From the IMG/VR virus record IMGVR_UViG_3300009170_000033, positions 1-22,343 of that record: DNA of 22,343 nt; one strand, written 5' to 3'. The notes below the pieces were generated by a model that saw only the letters and a program-made list of their open reading frames with translations, searched no databases and was not told the DNA's origin. Below, one piece after another: positions 14,695 to 22,343 of the stretch (position 1 is its first letter; each line of letters opens with the position of its first letter). The stretch is from a virus. The translations under genes were made by a program, and so were the position numbers.

Positions 14695-15990
14695 ATGCCA
14701 TCATTAAGCTCATTTCTCAGCACTAACCAGTATACTAAAGAAAGTACATCTGTAACTCTTTTAGCAGGCATGCAACTGGGTTCAACGTATGCCGGTATAA
14801 CATTTAACGGTGTTTCCGGTGCTGCAGGCAATGATCCAGGTGGTTTGTTTGGATGGCTAATTTATTCCAGACGATATAATTATACCCCACCAAAGGGAAC
14901 TACAGGCGATACTTATATTGTATATACCAATCCCCAAGATTTAGCAGGCGATTTAAATAAACTTTCTAACATACCTGGTTTTATGATAAGTGCACCAAAT
15001 TCAGGTGGCACTTACGGAATGTTTGAAAACACAGGTGTTGTACAAAATGTTACCCGTATAACCCCAAGAACTGTTGGTACTGACTTTTTACATGCAATTA
15101 ATTATCTGGCATATGGTGGAACATTAGTTGTTGCGGGTGGACCTACAGGATTTACCAAATATCAAACAGATACAAATAAAAAATTAGATGTTATTATTGG
15201 TCAAGAAGCAACAAGTAATTTAGTTCAATGGTTAATTTCTCAAAATTACGCTACTGGTATTTTCCCATCTGCAGCCGATTCATCGGGTATTACAGGCAAT
15301 GGTTTGAACCTAGCCAATTATGTAGCCTTGTCTGGTAACTGCACTGGAGCAATAGCAGATAGAATATTTAATGTGTATGGTATTAAAACGGTTGCGGACT
15401 TAGATACTGCATCTTTAGTTAACGGTAGTAAAATTACTTACAATATCCCAGCAGTAGGTGATGTAGGTGGGTTCTTTGCTAGATCTAAAAACAGAAATCA
15501 GCTATATTTAACTGTTGCTGGTATAAATCTTGCAAAAGTATTGAATGGAAATATAAGCAATGCTATTGAATGGAGTAGCAGTTTAAAGGAATCATTAAAA
15601 ACAAATCGTTTAAATTTCTTTGTAAATAATCAAAGTGCTCCTAATTTCTTAGGAGCTGATTTAGTTGGTGTAACAGCGAATGCAACAATTATAGCTGAAG
15701 ATCGAATTGGTGTATCAAAACTTAAATCTGCAATATATCAAGATTTAACAAATATTGGTATGAAATATTTGTTCCAACCCAATGATACACAAACAAGAAC
15801 ATTTGTAACATCGGAAATCAGAACGGCTATTAGCAGGTATAGTCAATTTTTGTTTACAGCATCTACACAAATTACATGTGATAGTACAAACAATGATGAT
15901 TTTACTACATCACTTAATATGTCAGTTGTTGTTCAACCAATTTTAAGTTTGGATAGTTTTGAAATATCACTAACTGTTATAACACAATAA
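14695..15990 (+). CDS. gp18: Contractile tail sheath protein gp18
   Basis: 431 aa against 659 in T4, closer to the minimal sheath. The C-terminal domain is recognisable: RIGVSKLKSAIYQDLTNIG, KYLFQPNDTQTRTFVTSEIRTAISRY, a CDSTNNDD loop and the last strand SFEISLTVITQ, which in sheaths links neighbouring subunits. An earlier block, FLHAINYLAYGGTLVVAGG, matches the N-terminal sheath core. The outer domains of T4 gp18 are reduced. It has its own late promoter and Shine-Dalgarno sequence, consistent with a protein needed in large amounts. Its stop overlaps the next ATG (TAATG). Confidence 0.85.
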   Translation: MPSLSSFLSTNQYTKESTSVTLLAGMQLGSTYAGITFNGVSGAAGNDPGGLFGWLIYSRRYNYTPPKGTTGDTYIVYTNPQDLAGDLNKLSNIPGFMISAPNSGGTYGMFENTGVVQNVTRITPRTVGTDFLHAINYLAYGGTLVVAGGPTGFTKYQTDTNKKLDVIIGQEATSNLVQWLISQNYATGIFPSAADSSGITGNGLNLANYVALSGNCTGAIADRIFNVYGIKTVADLDTASLVNGSKITYNIPAVGDVGGFFARSKNRNQLYLTVAGINLAKVLNGNISNAIEWSSSLKESLKTNRLNFFVNNQSAPNFLGADLVGVTANATIIAEDRIGVSKLKSAIYQDLTNIGMKYLFQPNDTQTRTFVTSEIRTAISRYSQFLFTASTQITCDSTNNDDFTTSLNMSVVVQPILSLDSFEISLTVITQ

Positions 15991-16532
15991 TGGCAAACAA
16001 AAACTCCATAATTAATTTTAAAAACGGGTTTAATGGAGGAACCCGTGCAAATCGTTTTGTTGTTGTTCCATCGTGGCCCACAAAGGTTCCATATACTCAA
16101 TCCGATGCCACCTTTAAAATGGTATCGGCCTCTTTACCGGGAACTCAAATAAATACAATTCCGGTTCCTTATCGTGGTAGAATGTTACTGTTGCCCGGAG
16201 ATAGACAGTACAGCACATGGGCAGTTGGTATATACGATGATAATAATACTCAAAATTTGTGGAAATCTATGCACACATGGTCAGAATTAATGGATGGACA
16301 TTACAACCATTTAGTAGATTCTAATGATTTTAATTATGATACTTTACAAAAAACATGGATTGTAAAACAATTAGATGCAAATGGTGGTTTGTTAAAAACA
16401 ATAACACTATATAAATGTTGGCCATCGGTTGTAGGTGAAGTGGAATTAAATATGGGAGATGCAGGCTTTAGTTCTTTTAGTACTACTTTAACTTTTGATT
16501 ACTTAAAAATACAAGACAATTATAATAATTAA
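15990..16532 (+). CDS. gp19: Tail tube protein gp19 (first tandem copy)
   Basis: 180 aa (163 in T4). gp19 stacks into the tail tube through which DNA passes. Its position directly after the sheath is the T4 order. The pattern FKNGFNGGTRANRFVVV, ASLPGTQINTIPVPYRGR, LPGDRQYSTWAVGIYDD and a final LTFDYLKIQ is typical of tube proteins. The next gene is a clear paralogue. It is coupled to gp18 by TAATG. Confidence 0.85.
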   Translation: MANKNSIINFKNGFNGGTRANRFVVVPSWPTKVPYTQSDATFKMVSASLPGTQINTIPVPYRGRMLLLPGDRQYSTWAVGIYDDNNTQNLWKSMHTWSELMDGHYNHLVDSNDFNYDTLQKTWIVKQLDANGGLLKTITLYKCWPSVVGEVELNMGDAGFSSFSTTLTFDYLKIQDNYNN

Positions 16533-16533
16533 A

Positions 16534-17055
16534 ATGCTTATTAATGATTTTAAAAACAATTTCTTTGGTGGAAATAGAAAAAACCGTTTTCGTATTACGG
16601 GTAGTTTTCCAACTGGTGGTGGTTTTACCGATTATCACGTTCGCGCTACAACAATTCCAAATTCAGCAGTAAAAACAATTAGTTACCAACATTTTGGAAG
16701 ATGGTATCACTATCCCGGAGAAAGAGATTATGGTACGTGGTCTTTCAATGTATGGGATGATACTGGTAGCAACAACATTTGGGGTCGAATCCAAAAATGG
16801 CAAGATTTTATTAATAATCATGACACCAATGTTAGCACAATAGATCCAGATGATTATAAAGCATATAACTGGAAAATTCAACATTTAGATATAAATGGTA
16901 ATCAAAATCCACAAAAAGAATGGATTTTGAATGGTTGTTGGCCTACCGGAATTCAACCGATTCCACTTAATATGGGTAATCCAAATACGTTAAATAGTTT
17001 TAACGTTATTATTGCGTTTGATTATATTGAAATTAGTGATATTACAAAAGATTAA
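16534..17055 (+). CDS. Tail tube protein paralogue (second tandem copy)
   Basis: 173 aa, one base after the previous stop. It shares FKNNFFGGNRKNRF, a TIPNSAVKTI strand, YPGERDYGTWSFNVWDD and a closing FDYIEI with the first tube protein. It lacks the first copy's LPGTQINTIPVPYRGRMLLL segment in the same form and is richer in Trp. It may build part of the tube or act as an adaptor at one end, for example at the neck (the role of gp3 in T4) or the baseplate. Which copy is the major tube protein cannot be decided from sequence alone. Confidence 0.8.
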   Translation: MLINDFKNNFFGGNRKNRFRITGSFPTGGGFTDYHVRATTIPNSAVKTISYQHFGRWYHYPGERDYGTWSFNVWDDTGSNNIWGRIQKWQDFINNHDTNVSTIDPDDYKAYNWKIQHLDINGNQNPQKEWILNGCWPTGIQPIPLNMGNPNTLNSFNVIIAFDYIEISDITKD

Positions 17056-17066
17056 CAAGGTGAAAC

Positions 17067-18641
17067 ATGGAACTACCGCTATTAGGATTTTATTTTGGTA
17101 AGAAAAAGGATGAGAACAAGAAAAGCCTACAACAGGCTAGTCCTGTACAGGCTATAACCGCACCAGAAGTTTACGATGGTACGGTTACAATTGAAGCTGG
17201 TGGGTTTTTTGGTACAGCTCTTGACTATGCAGCATCTACACGCGATGAAACTCAATCGATTATCATGTACAGAAATATGTCTGTATATCCAGAATTAGAT
17301 AATGCAATTGATGAAATTGTAAATGCTTCAATAGTTCAGGGAACCGATCATAAACCAGTCAAATTAGATTTAACACACTGCCCAGTTTCTGATCAAATCA
17401 AAACAAAAATATATAAAGAATTTGATACAATCTTACATCTATTAGATTTTAATCATAAATCATATGAAATTTTTAGACGATGGTATATTGATTCTAAGAT
17501 TTATTATAATTTGGTTATTGATAAAGAACTACCAAATGAAGGTATCAAAGACATTATACCAGTTGATCCTTTAAAGATTAAAAAAGTTCGCAAGGTACAC
17601 AAAGAAGTTGATAAATCTGGAAAAAATCAAATGGTATCTTTAATTAAAGATATCGAAGAATATTACATTTACACAAATACAGATAAAGAATCTTATGTAC
17701 TTACTGGACCCCAAGGTATTCATTTATCGTTGGACAGTGTTGTCTATGTTCCATCTGGCTTGGTTGATTTAAATAGCAAACGTATTTTAGGATATTTGCA
17801 TAAAGCAATTCGCCCACTAAACATGTTGCGTCAAATGGAAGATGCCTTGTTGGTTTATAGAATTGCGCGCGCACCTGAACGTCGTATTTTTTACGTAGAT
17901 GTTGGTCAGTTACCAAAGCAAAAAGCTGAACAATATATGCGTGATATGATGAGTCGTTTTCGCACACGCCTCACATATAACCAAGATACCGGTGAAGTAA
18001 GAGATGAGCGTAAGCATATGTCTGTGTTGGAAGATTACTGGTTACCTCGTCGTGAAGGTTCACGTGGTACAGAAATTACTACTCTTCCTGGAGCCCAATC
18101 TCTTTCACAAATTGAAGATGCAGAATACTTCAAAAAGAAACTATATGGTTGCTTGAACGTTCCAATGAGCCGTTTACAACCAGAGACAAATGGTTTTAAC
18201 ATGGGTAGATCCACAGAAATATCCCGTGAAGAAATTAAATTTTATAAGTTTATTGATCGGCTTCGTTTTCAATTTTCAAGGTTATTCCTTGATACATTAA
18301 GAGTCCAGTTGTTACTCAAAGGTGTAATGACAGATGAAGACTGGCGTCATTTAAAGAATGACATCAATGTTATTTTTACTACTGATAATTATTTCTGGGA
18401 CTTAAAAGAAGCAGAAATACTTGCAGAACGTGTTAAAATGTTGTCGTATGTTGAACCATATGTTGGTAAATATTTCTCAACAGACTATATTAAACGCAAT
18501 ATCTTGCGTTACACTCCTGAAGAACTCAAAGGTCTTGAGAAAGAAATGGCAATTGATCGTCAACGTATTGCACAAGAACAGGCTGCGATGGCTGCACAAC
18601 AGGCAGCACAGGGAATGTCAGCAGAGGATGCAGGACAATAA
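17067..18641 (+). CDS. gp20: Portal vertex protein gp20
   Basis: 524 aa, matching T4 (524). The dodecameric portal starts prohead assembly, holds the terminase and later joins the neck. Family landmarks are YAASTRDETQSIIMYRNMSVYPELDNAIDEIVNASIV (about 50-87), IPVDPLKIKKVRKV, LVYRIARAPERRIFYVDVGQLPKQKAEQYM and TRLTYNQDTGEVRDERKHMSVLEDYWLPRREG, and LPGAQSLSQIEDAEYFKKKLYGCLNVP. AAGGTGA precedes the ATG. It heads the capsid gene set. Confidence 0.97.
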   Translation: MELPLLGFYFGKKKDENKKSLQQASPVQAITAPEVYDGTVTIEAGGFFGTALDYAASTRDETQSIIMYRNMSVYPELDNAIDEIVNASIVQGTDHKPVKLDLTHCPVSDQIKTKIYKEFDTILHLLDFNHKSYEIFRRWYIDSKIYYNLVIDKELPNEGIKDIIPVDPLKIKKVRKVHKEVDKSGKNQMVSLIKDIEEYYIYTNTDKESYVLTGPQGIHLSLDSVVYVPSGLVDLNSKRILGYLHKAIRPLNMLRQMEDALLVYRIARAPERRIFYVDVGQLPKQKAEQYMRDMMSRFRTRLTYNQDTGEVRDERKHMSVLEDYWLPRREGSRGTEITTLPGAQSLSQIEDAEYFKKKLYGCLNVPMSRLQPETNGFNMGRSTEISREEIKFYKFIDRLRFQFSRLFLDTLRVQLLLKGVMTDEDWRHLKNDINVIFTTDNYFWDLKEAEILAERVKMLSYVEPYVGKYFSTDYIKRNILRYTPEELKGLEKEMAIDRQRIAQEQAAMAAQQAAQGMSAEDAGQ

Positions 18642-18643
18642 CA

Positions 18644-19057
18644 ATGATACCTACCACAAAATTATTACTAAAACACGGAGTTAAAAGTTTATTAGCCGAA
18701 AACAATAATTTTTTTAAACAAAACATTATTCAAACTTTGGCTATAAAATTAGATAAAACCGTAAAAGACTCTAAACACTTAGTAGAGCGTAAGTTATTTT
18801 TTAGGGATACAAATACTGAAAATACCAAAGAACTAAAAGAATTTTTAGACTTTATTAATAATTTTAAAGGTGGGGTTTATAATTTTAAAAATGGTTCAAG
18901 TATAAATATTATTGAATCTGAAATCCATAGTTTAAAACAATTGTTTGAATCTTTGAATACACAAAACAGACAAAAAATGATTTCAGAAATATTTGAAGAC
19001 GGAATCAAATTCAAAGAGCACATCAATTTTTCACAGAAGGTAACGAAACTATTATGA
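18644..19057 (+). CDS. gp68: Prohead core protein, gp68-like
   Basis: 137 aa, close to T4 gp68 (141 aa) and in the same place between portal and protease genes. It is helical and basic near the N-terminus, with LLAEN (residues 16-20), a possible gp21 cleavage site (Leu-Ala-Glu) after residue 19. The later MISEIFEDGIKFKEHINFSQKV region looks like the end of gp68. Core proteins are packed into the prohead and then cleaved. It overlaps the next small gene by four bases (ATGA). Assignment is by position, size and weak motif. Confidence 0.6.
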   Translation: MIPTTKLLLKHGVKSLLAENNNFFKQNIIQTLAIKLDKTVKDSKHLVERKLFFRDTNTENTKELKEFLDFINNFKGGVYNFKNGSSINIIESEIHSLKQLFESLNTQNRQKMISEIFEDGIKFKEHINFSQKVTKLL

Positions 19058-19218
19058 AAAACAACGTTCGGCAAATGATAAAAAATATCGTAGAAGAAAA
19101 TGCTGTTGCTTTTAAAGAACAAACTGGTAAAGTTTTGTTTGGAAAAGCTGCTCATCGTTTAGAAGAACAATACAAGAATGTAGCAAAAGATATTTTAAAG
19201 CCAAAGACTAAACAATGA
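19054..19218 (+). CDS. Small prohead core protein, gp67-like (54 aa)
   Basis: Short gene linked by ATGA overlaps to both neighbours (start 19054, stop 19216-19218, with the gp21 ATG at 19215). The protein is highly charged and helical. IVE at residues 12-14 is a possible gp21 cleavage site. A second half, KVLFGKAAHRLEEQYKNVAKDIL, looks amphipathic. T4 has the small core protein gp67 here. The two-sided overlap argues strongly that the gene is real. The gp67 name is tentative. Confidence 0.7.
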   Translation: MKNNVRQMIKNIVEENAVAFKEQTGKVLFGKAAHRLEEQYKNVAKDILKPKTKQ

Positions 19219-19862
19219 AATTAATTACGGAAATAACCGAAGACATTAAGTACATTAAGGAAAATCTCGGAAATGGCGAGAAGACATACTTTATTGAAGG
19301 TGTTTTCATGCAATCCGATACCAAAAACCGAAATGGGCGTATCTATCCACAAAACACTTTACTCAAAGAGTGCAAACGGTATATCACTGAATACGTTGCA
19401 AAGGGAAGAGCGATGGGTGAACTTAACCACCCAACTGGTCCTACTGTCAATTTGGATAGAGTCTCGCACATTGTAAAAGAACTTTATGAAGACGGCAAAA
19501 ACGTCTATGGTAAAGCCAAAGTTCTTGACACTCCAATGGGTAAAATTGTAAAAAATCTTATTGATGAAGGTGCACAACTTGGTGTATCCACTCGTGGTAT
19601 GGGTTCTTTAAAGTCCAAGAATGGATATCAAGAAGTTCAAGAAGACTTTATGTTAGCCGCCATTGACATTGTTGCTGATCCATCTGCTCCAAATGCATTT
19701 GTAAATGGAATCATGGAAGGTCGTGAATGGATGTTTGTCCATGGTAGTTGGCAGGAAAGAGAACACTCTGCTGCTAAAAAATTAATTCACGAATCTTCAA
19801 AAAGAAATTTAAACAAAAATATCGTTAAAGTATTTAACGATTACTTTCGCAAATTATCATGA
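19215..19862 (+). CDS. gp21: Prohead core protease gp21
   Basis: 215 aa (212 in T4). A serine protease that cleaves capsid and core proteins at (Leu/Ile)-x-Glu during maturation. Catalytic candidates are H72 in GELNHP and S125 in GVSTRG, with D151 or D155 in AAIDIVADPSAP as the acid. The first block, FIEGVFMQSDTKNRNGRIYP, and KVLDTPMGKIVKNLIDEGAQLGVSTRGMGSL are standard for the family. It is coupled by ATGA to the genes on either side. Confidence 0.95.
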   Translation: MKLITEITEDIKYIKENLGNGEKTYFIEGVFMQSDTKNRNGRIYPQNTLLKECKRYITEYVAKGRAMGELNHPTGPTVNLDRVSHIVKELYEDGKNVYGKAKVLDTPMGKIVKNLIDEGAQLGVSTRGMGSLKSKNGYQEVQEDFMLAAIDIVADPSAPNAFVNGIMEGREWMFVHGSWQEREHSAAKKLIHESSKRNLNKNIVKVFNDYFRKLS

Positions 19863-20578
19863 AATCAACACTCTCAGTTAAAACTCAAAATTACTTGGTA
19901 GAATCTTTAAATAAAAGAATTACATGTAATTTGGATCGTGAATTTCTGGAAGCATTTATTTTAACTGAGCAGACTCCCGGTAGCGGAACCGGAACTAGTG
20001 GTTCTGGTGGTGGTACTGGCATTTCTCCAACTGGATCTTGTGGTGGTACTAGCACTTCTCCAACTGGATCTGCTGCTATGCCAGTTCCCGGAGTTAAAGT
20101 TAAAAAAACTGGTATAGGATCAAAGTCTACTTTGTTTGGTGATTCTAGTATTAATATGGCTGGTGCAATGGGTATGTATGGTACAGGAAAAGTATTGTCT
20201 GGGCTTGCTGGTGCGGCTAGAGCAACAGGTGGATTAGTTGGCAAAATGCTTCCAAGAGCTTTAACCAGTTTACCAATAATTGGAACTGCAGCTAAATTTG
20301 CAGCTGGATTACCTGGAGATTTAGCAGCAGGTATGTTGAATAATCTTGCTGATTTAAGTGGTGCAAATTACTTTGATGCAAATGTTAAAAAAATGGGTAT
20401 CAATCAAGTTGCACTAGCTGCACAGGGAGCAGGAAAACCATGGGTTCCACTTGAAATTCCACAAGCCAGTAGTGGAGATGAAGAATCTCCATTATCTAAA
20501 GCAGTCAAATCAGCTAAAGAAGCAGAAGAAGCAAAACGGTTATCGGCTCTAGGATATAAATTACCTGGTTACCCCTAA
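19859..20578 (+). CDS. Unknown 239-aa protein, candidate internal (packaged) protein
   Basis: Lies between gp21 and gp22, where T4 has no gene of this kind. The N-terminus is helical with two possible gp21 cut sites, LVE (13-15) and LTE (35-37). A Gly/Ser/Thr linker (about 40-80) follows, then a Gly/Ala-rich hydrophobic stretch (about 108-160, with GKVLSGLAGAARATGG and SLPIIGTAAKFAAG) and a charged C-terminus. T4 internal proteins carry an N-terminal capsid-targeting segment removed by gp21 and are injected with DNA. A similar role is inferred from layout and motifs only. It is not a recognised family. ATGA overlap couples it to gp21. Confidence 0.7.
   Translation: MKSTLSVKTQNYLVESLNKRITCNLDREFLEAFILTEQTPGSGTGTSGSGGGTGISPTGSCGGTSTSPTGSAAMPVPGVKVKKTGIGSKSTLFGDSSINMAGAMGMYGTGKVLSGLAGAARATGGLVGKMLPRALTSLPIIGTAAKFAAGLPGDLAAGMLNNLADLSGANYFDANVKKMGINQVALAAQGAGKPWVPLEIPQASSGDEESPLSKAVKSAKEAEEAKRLSALGYKLPGYP
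20008..20071 (+). repeat. Two-copy 31-bp direct repeat in the linker region
   Basis: Copies 20008-20038 and 20041-20071 match at 29 of 31 bases with a 33-bp period, which keeps the frame (11 codons). They encode GGTGISPTGSC and GGTSTSPTGSA. A slippage-type duplication of a Ser/Thr/Gly linker is likely. Confidence 0.8.
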
Positions 20579-20582
20579 AGTT

Positions 20583-20610
20583 ACTAAATATATAAATAAT
20601 TTACAAGGAT
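20583..20610 (+). promoter_or_regulatory. Tandem late promoter boxes and ribosome-binding site of gp22
   Basis: ACTAAATA (20583-20590) is followed without gap by TATAAATA (20591-20598), the exact T4 late consensus. Predicted starts are about 20596 and 20604. AAGGAT (20605-20610) precedes the ATG at 20620. Confidence 0.75.
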
Positions 20611-20619
20611 TCCTTTCAC

Positions 20620-21645
20620 ATGAAAAACAAGAAAAATAATATGATTTCTGAAGCAGACTCTACCGGTATGGCAACTGGCTACGGACAAAGTGCCGGAGGT
20701 GGTGTACGTGATGCACTGGGTGGGTCTGATATGATTGCCCAACCAGTTCTTAATGCAATGCCTGCTACCTTTGCTGGTATGGGTAAGCCAGGGGTTCCAG
20801 CTACCATGTCAGCCTCCGCTGGTATGCGTGCAGCCCCAGAACAATCTTCTGATGAAGATTCAGATGAAGAAGAAATGGAAGAAGGTGGCGAAGACGAACC
20901 AGTTGAAACCACTGAAGAAACTAGAGCACAATTCCATGATGCTCTGATGTCTCTCTTAGGCGAAGACGTTCCTGCTTCTTTGGTCAATCAACTTGATGCC
21001 ATCTTTGAAGCCGCAGTTTCAGACCGCGTAGAAAGAAAAGTAGCATCTATCGTTGAAGAAGTTGATGAAAATGTTAAGAATTATCTTGATACCGTAACCG
21101 AATCCCTTGTGGAAAAGGTTGATGACTATCTAGATTACGTTGTTGAAGAATGGATGACAGATAATGCTGTCGCCGTTGAACAAGGCATCAAGACTCAAAT
21201 TGCCGAAAACTTTATCGGTGGTCTAAAGAATCTTTTTGAAAATCATTACATTGATGTTCCTTCCGAGAAGTACAACGTTCTCGATGAACTTTATGCTCAA
21301 AATAGAGACTTAGAAAACAAACTCAATGAATCCGTTAAGTACACCATGGATCTTCGCAAGGAAGTATCACTAACCGAATGCGCTGGCATCTTTGTTGCTG
21401 AGACCCGCGATTTGGCAGATACTCAAATTTCTAAGCTTCAAAATTTAATGGAAAACGTAAACTTCAACACACCAGAAGAATATCGCGAAAAGCTCGTTGC
21501 TATTCGTGAGAATTACATGAATCGTCGCCCAGCTCCAGTCCGTCAAACTGAACCTGAGCAAACGTTCTCAGCCGTAAAACAAGCTCCAACAACACTAGTC
21601 GAAAGCTACGTTGGAGCATTAGGTAGACTTAATAAAAGAGTCTAA
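20620..21645 (+). CDS. gp22: Prohead core scaffold gp22
   Basis: 341 aa (269 in T4). gp22 is the main scaffold inside the prohead and is degraded by gp21. An acidic low-complexity stretch (DEDSDEEEMEEGGEDE, about 79-95) is followed by long helical regions rich in Glu and Lys, e.g. ALMSLLGEDVPASLVNQLDAIFEAAVSDRVERKV. ISE at residues 9-11 and many later Leu-x-Glu sites suit cleavage by gp21. The Gly/Met-rich N-terminus is longer than in T4. Codon use is more C-ending than in the baseplate genes, as in gp23 and gp32. Confidence 0.9.
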   Translation: MKNKKNNMISEADSTGMATGYGQSAGGGVRDALGGSDMIAQPVLNAMPATFAGMGKPGVPATMSASAGMRAAPEQSSDEDSDEEEMEEGGEDEPVETTEETRAQFHDALMSLLGEDVPASLVNQLDAIFEAAVSDRVERKVASIVEEVDENVKNYLDTVTESLVEKVDDYLDYVVEEWMTDNAVAVEQGIKTQIAENFIGGLKNLFENHYIDVPSEKYNVLDELYAQNRDLENKLNESVKYTMDLRKEVSLTECAGIFVAETRDLADTQISKLQNLMENVNFNTPEEYREKLVAIRENYMNRRPAPVRQTEPEQTFSAVKQAPTTLVESYVGALGRLNKRV

Positions 21646-21656
21646 TATTTCACTTT

Positions 21657-21682
21657 ACTAAATAATTTTAACTCATTAGGAG
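21657..21682 (+). promoter_or_regulatory. Late promoter and ribosome-binding site of gp23
   Basis: ACTAAATA (21657-21664) lies 12 bases after the gp22 stop; AGGAG (21678-21682) is 11 bases before the ATG at 21694. The implied leader is about 24 nt. Confidence 0.7.
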
Positions 21683-21693
21683 AATTAACTACT

Positions 21694-22343
21694 ATGCAAT
21701 TTCAAGAAAACACACCGTATGATATTTTAACAGAAAAATGGAATCCCGTCCTCAATCATGAGGCTCTTCCTGCTATCAAGGATGATTATCGTAAAAAGGT
21801 TACTGCTGTTCTTTTAGAGAACCAAGAGCAAGCCGTTCGTCAACAACACCTCTATGAAGATATGGGTGGTGGCAATAACTTAGGTGGTCCATCCACCTCA
21901 ACTGGTTATAACACCGGATCAGTATCTGGTTATGACCCAGTACTCATTTCATTGATTCGTCGTGCTATGCCGAATCTAATGGCATATGATATCTGTGGTG
22001 TTCAACCAATGACCGCTCCAACAGGCCTAATTTTTGCCATGCGCTCTAATTATGGTTTCTCTGGTGCATCCAGTTCTTACGCCAGCAGCAATTACACCGA
22101 AGCCATGTTCCAAGAGCCAGTAGCATCATTCGGTGGTTGCGGTTGGACCCTCGGTGCATTTGGTGGTCTGACCGCTGGATCGGGTCTTTCTGCCGGTTGG
22201 AACTCTGCTTCAGGTGTAGTATCAACCGCTGCTCAACTTCAAGCTTTACGTGGTATCCTTAAAAATAATGGTGAAGGTATTGGTAGCGGGTATGGTTCAT
22301 ATGCATCTTGGAACAAAATGAACTATAGCAATGACAGAGTTGA
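21694..22343 (+). CDS. gp23: Major capsid protein gp23 (5' part, runs off the window)
   Basis: The first 216 codons are present and the frame is open to the window end. The protein builds the head hexamers. The clearest block is YDPVLISLIRRAMPNLMAYDICGVQPMTAPTGLIFAMRSNYG, the hallmark of gp23. LYE at residues 53-55 is a plausible site for removal of the propeptide (T4 gp23 loses its first 65 residues by gp21 cleavage); LLE (40-42) and LTE (12-14) also fit the motif. The ATG at 21694 is preceded by AGGAG. Codons are richer in C than in the tail genes. Confidence 0.97.
   Translation, partial: MQFQENTPYDILTEKWNPVLNHEALPAIKDDYRKKVTAVLLENQEQAVRQQHLYEDMGGGNNLGGPSTSTGYNTGSVSGYDPVLISLIRRAMPNLMAYDICGVQPMTAPTGLIFAMRSNYGFSGASSSYASSNYTEAMFQEPVASFGGCGWTLGAFGGLTAGSGLSAGWNSASGVVSTAAQLQALRGILKNNGEGIGSGYGSYASWNKMNYSNDRV

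Noticed and set aside
18465-18475. GTAAATA inside gp20 as a late promoter
   Set aside because: Within coding sequence, no nearby downstream start, and such AT-rich matches are expected by chance. Similar TTAAATA matches inside gp6 and gp16 were also dismissed.
20679-20987. Minus-strand open frame opposite gp22
   Set aside because: Mirror of the acidic, Gly-rich gp22 coding region; no start signals.
1-22343. tRNA genes, CRISPR arrays, insertion sequences or attachment sites
   Set aside because: None seen by eye; the sequence is almost fully coding with no cloverleaf-like or repeat-spacer pattern noticed.

Overview
The window is a long stretch of the structural and packaging region of a T4-superfamily myovirus (contractile tail). 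It is visibly AT-rich and almost entirely coding. Products are recognisable as gp32, gp4, gp26, gp48, gp53, gp27, gp25, gp6, gp7, gp13 to gp23. Many are much shorter than in T4 (sheath 431 aa, gp6 359 aa, gp7-like 211 aa), so this is a divergent member with a compact baseplate, of the kind found in marine and other environmental T4-like phages. The host cannot be read from the sequence.

Layout. (1) 1-980: an early-type promoter, a leader hairpin and gp32 (ssDNA-binding protein), closed by a strong bidirectional terminator. (2) 979-3274, minus strand: gp4 head-completion nuclease, a tail-tube-fold protein (gp54-like), a gp26-like tail-assembly protein with a complete programmed -1 frameshift signal, and an unknown 142-aa gene. 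(3) 3278-3304: a perfect inverted repeat carrying two divergent late promoters. (4) 3309-10388, plus strand: baseplate genes gp48, gp53-like, two hub genes (658 and 266 aa), gp25, gp6, gp7/gpI-like and a cysteine-rich unknown. (5) 10397-14660: neck and packaging genes gp13, gp14, gp15, gp16 and gp17. (6) 14695-17055: tail sheath gp18 and two tandem tail-tube paralogues. (7) 17067 to the end: portal gp20, prohead-core proteins, protease gp21, a possible internal protein, scaffold gp22 and the 5' part of the major capsid gene gp23.

The genes form translation-coupled operons with many ATGA or TAATG overlaps. Late promoters of the form NCTAAATA or NATAAATA head the transcription units. In four places (gp4, gp48, gp25, gp13) the box lies only 5-6 nt before the ATG, where T4 late-promoter geometry puts the transcript start at or next to the AUG. 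Those mRNAs are predicted to be leaderless. The abundant products gp18, gp22 and gp23 instead have short leaders with a Shine-Dalgarno sequence.

The most notable signal is at the end of the gp26-like gene: a strong internal Shine-Dalgarno sequence, a U7 slippery heptamer, a 7-nt spacer, a perfect 10-bp stem-loop and a 64-codon -1 frame that fills the gap to the next gene and has no start of its own. This is the logic of the phage lambda G/GT tail-assembly chaperones. Other points of interest are a Cys-rich protein beside the baseplate genes, a possible ejected internal protein, and Ile/Leu-x-Glu sites near the N-termini of the prohead-core proteins.
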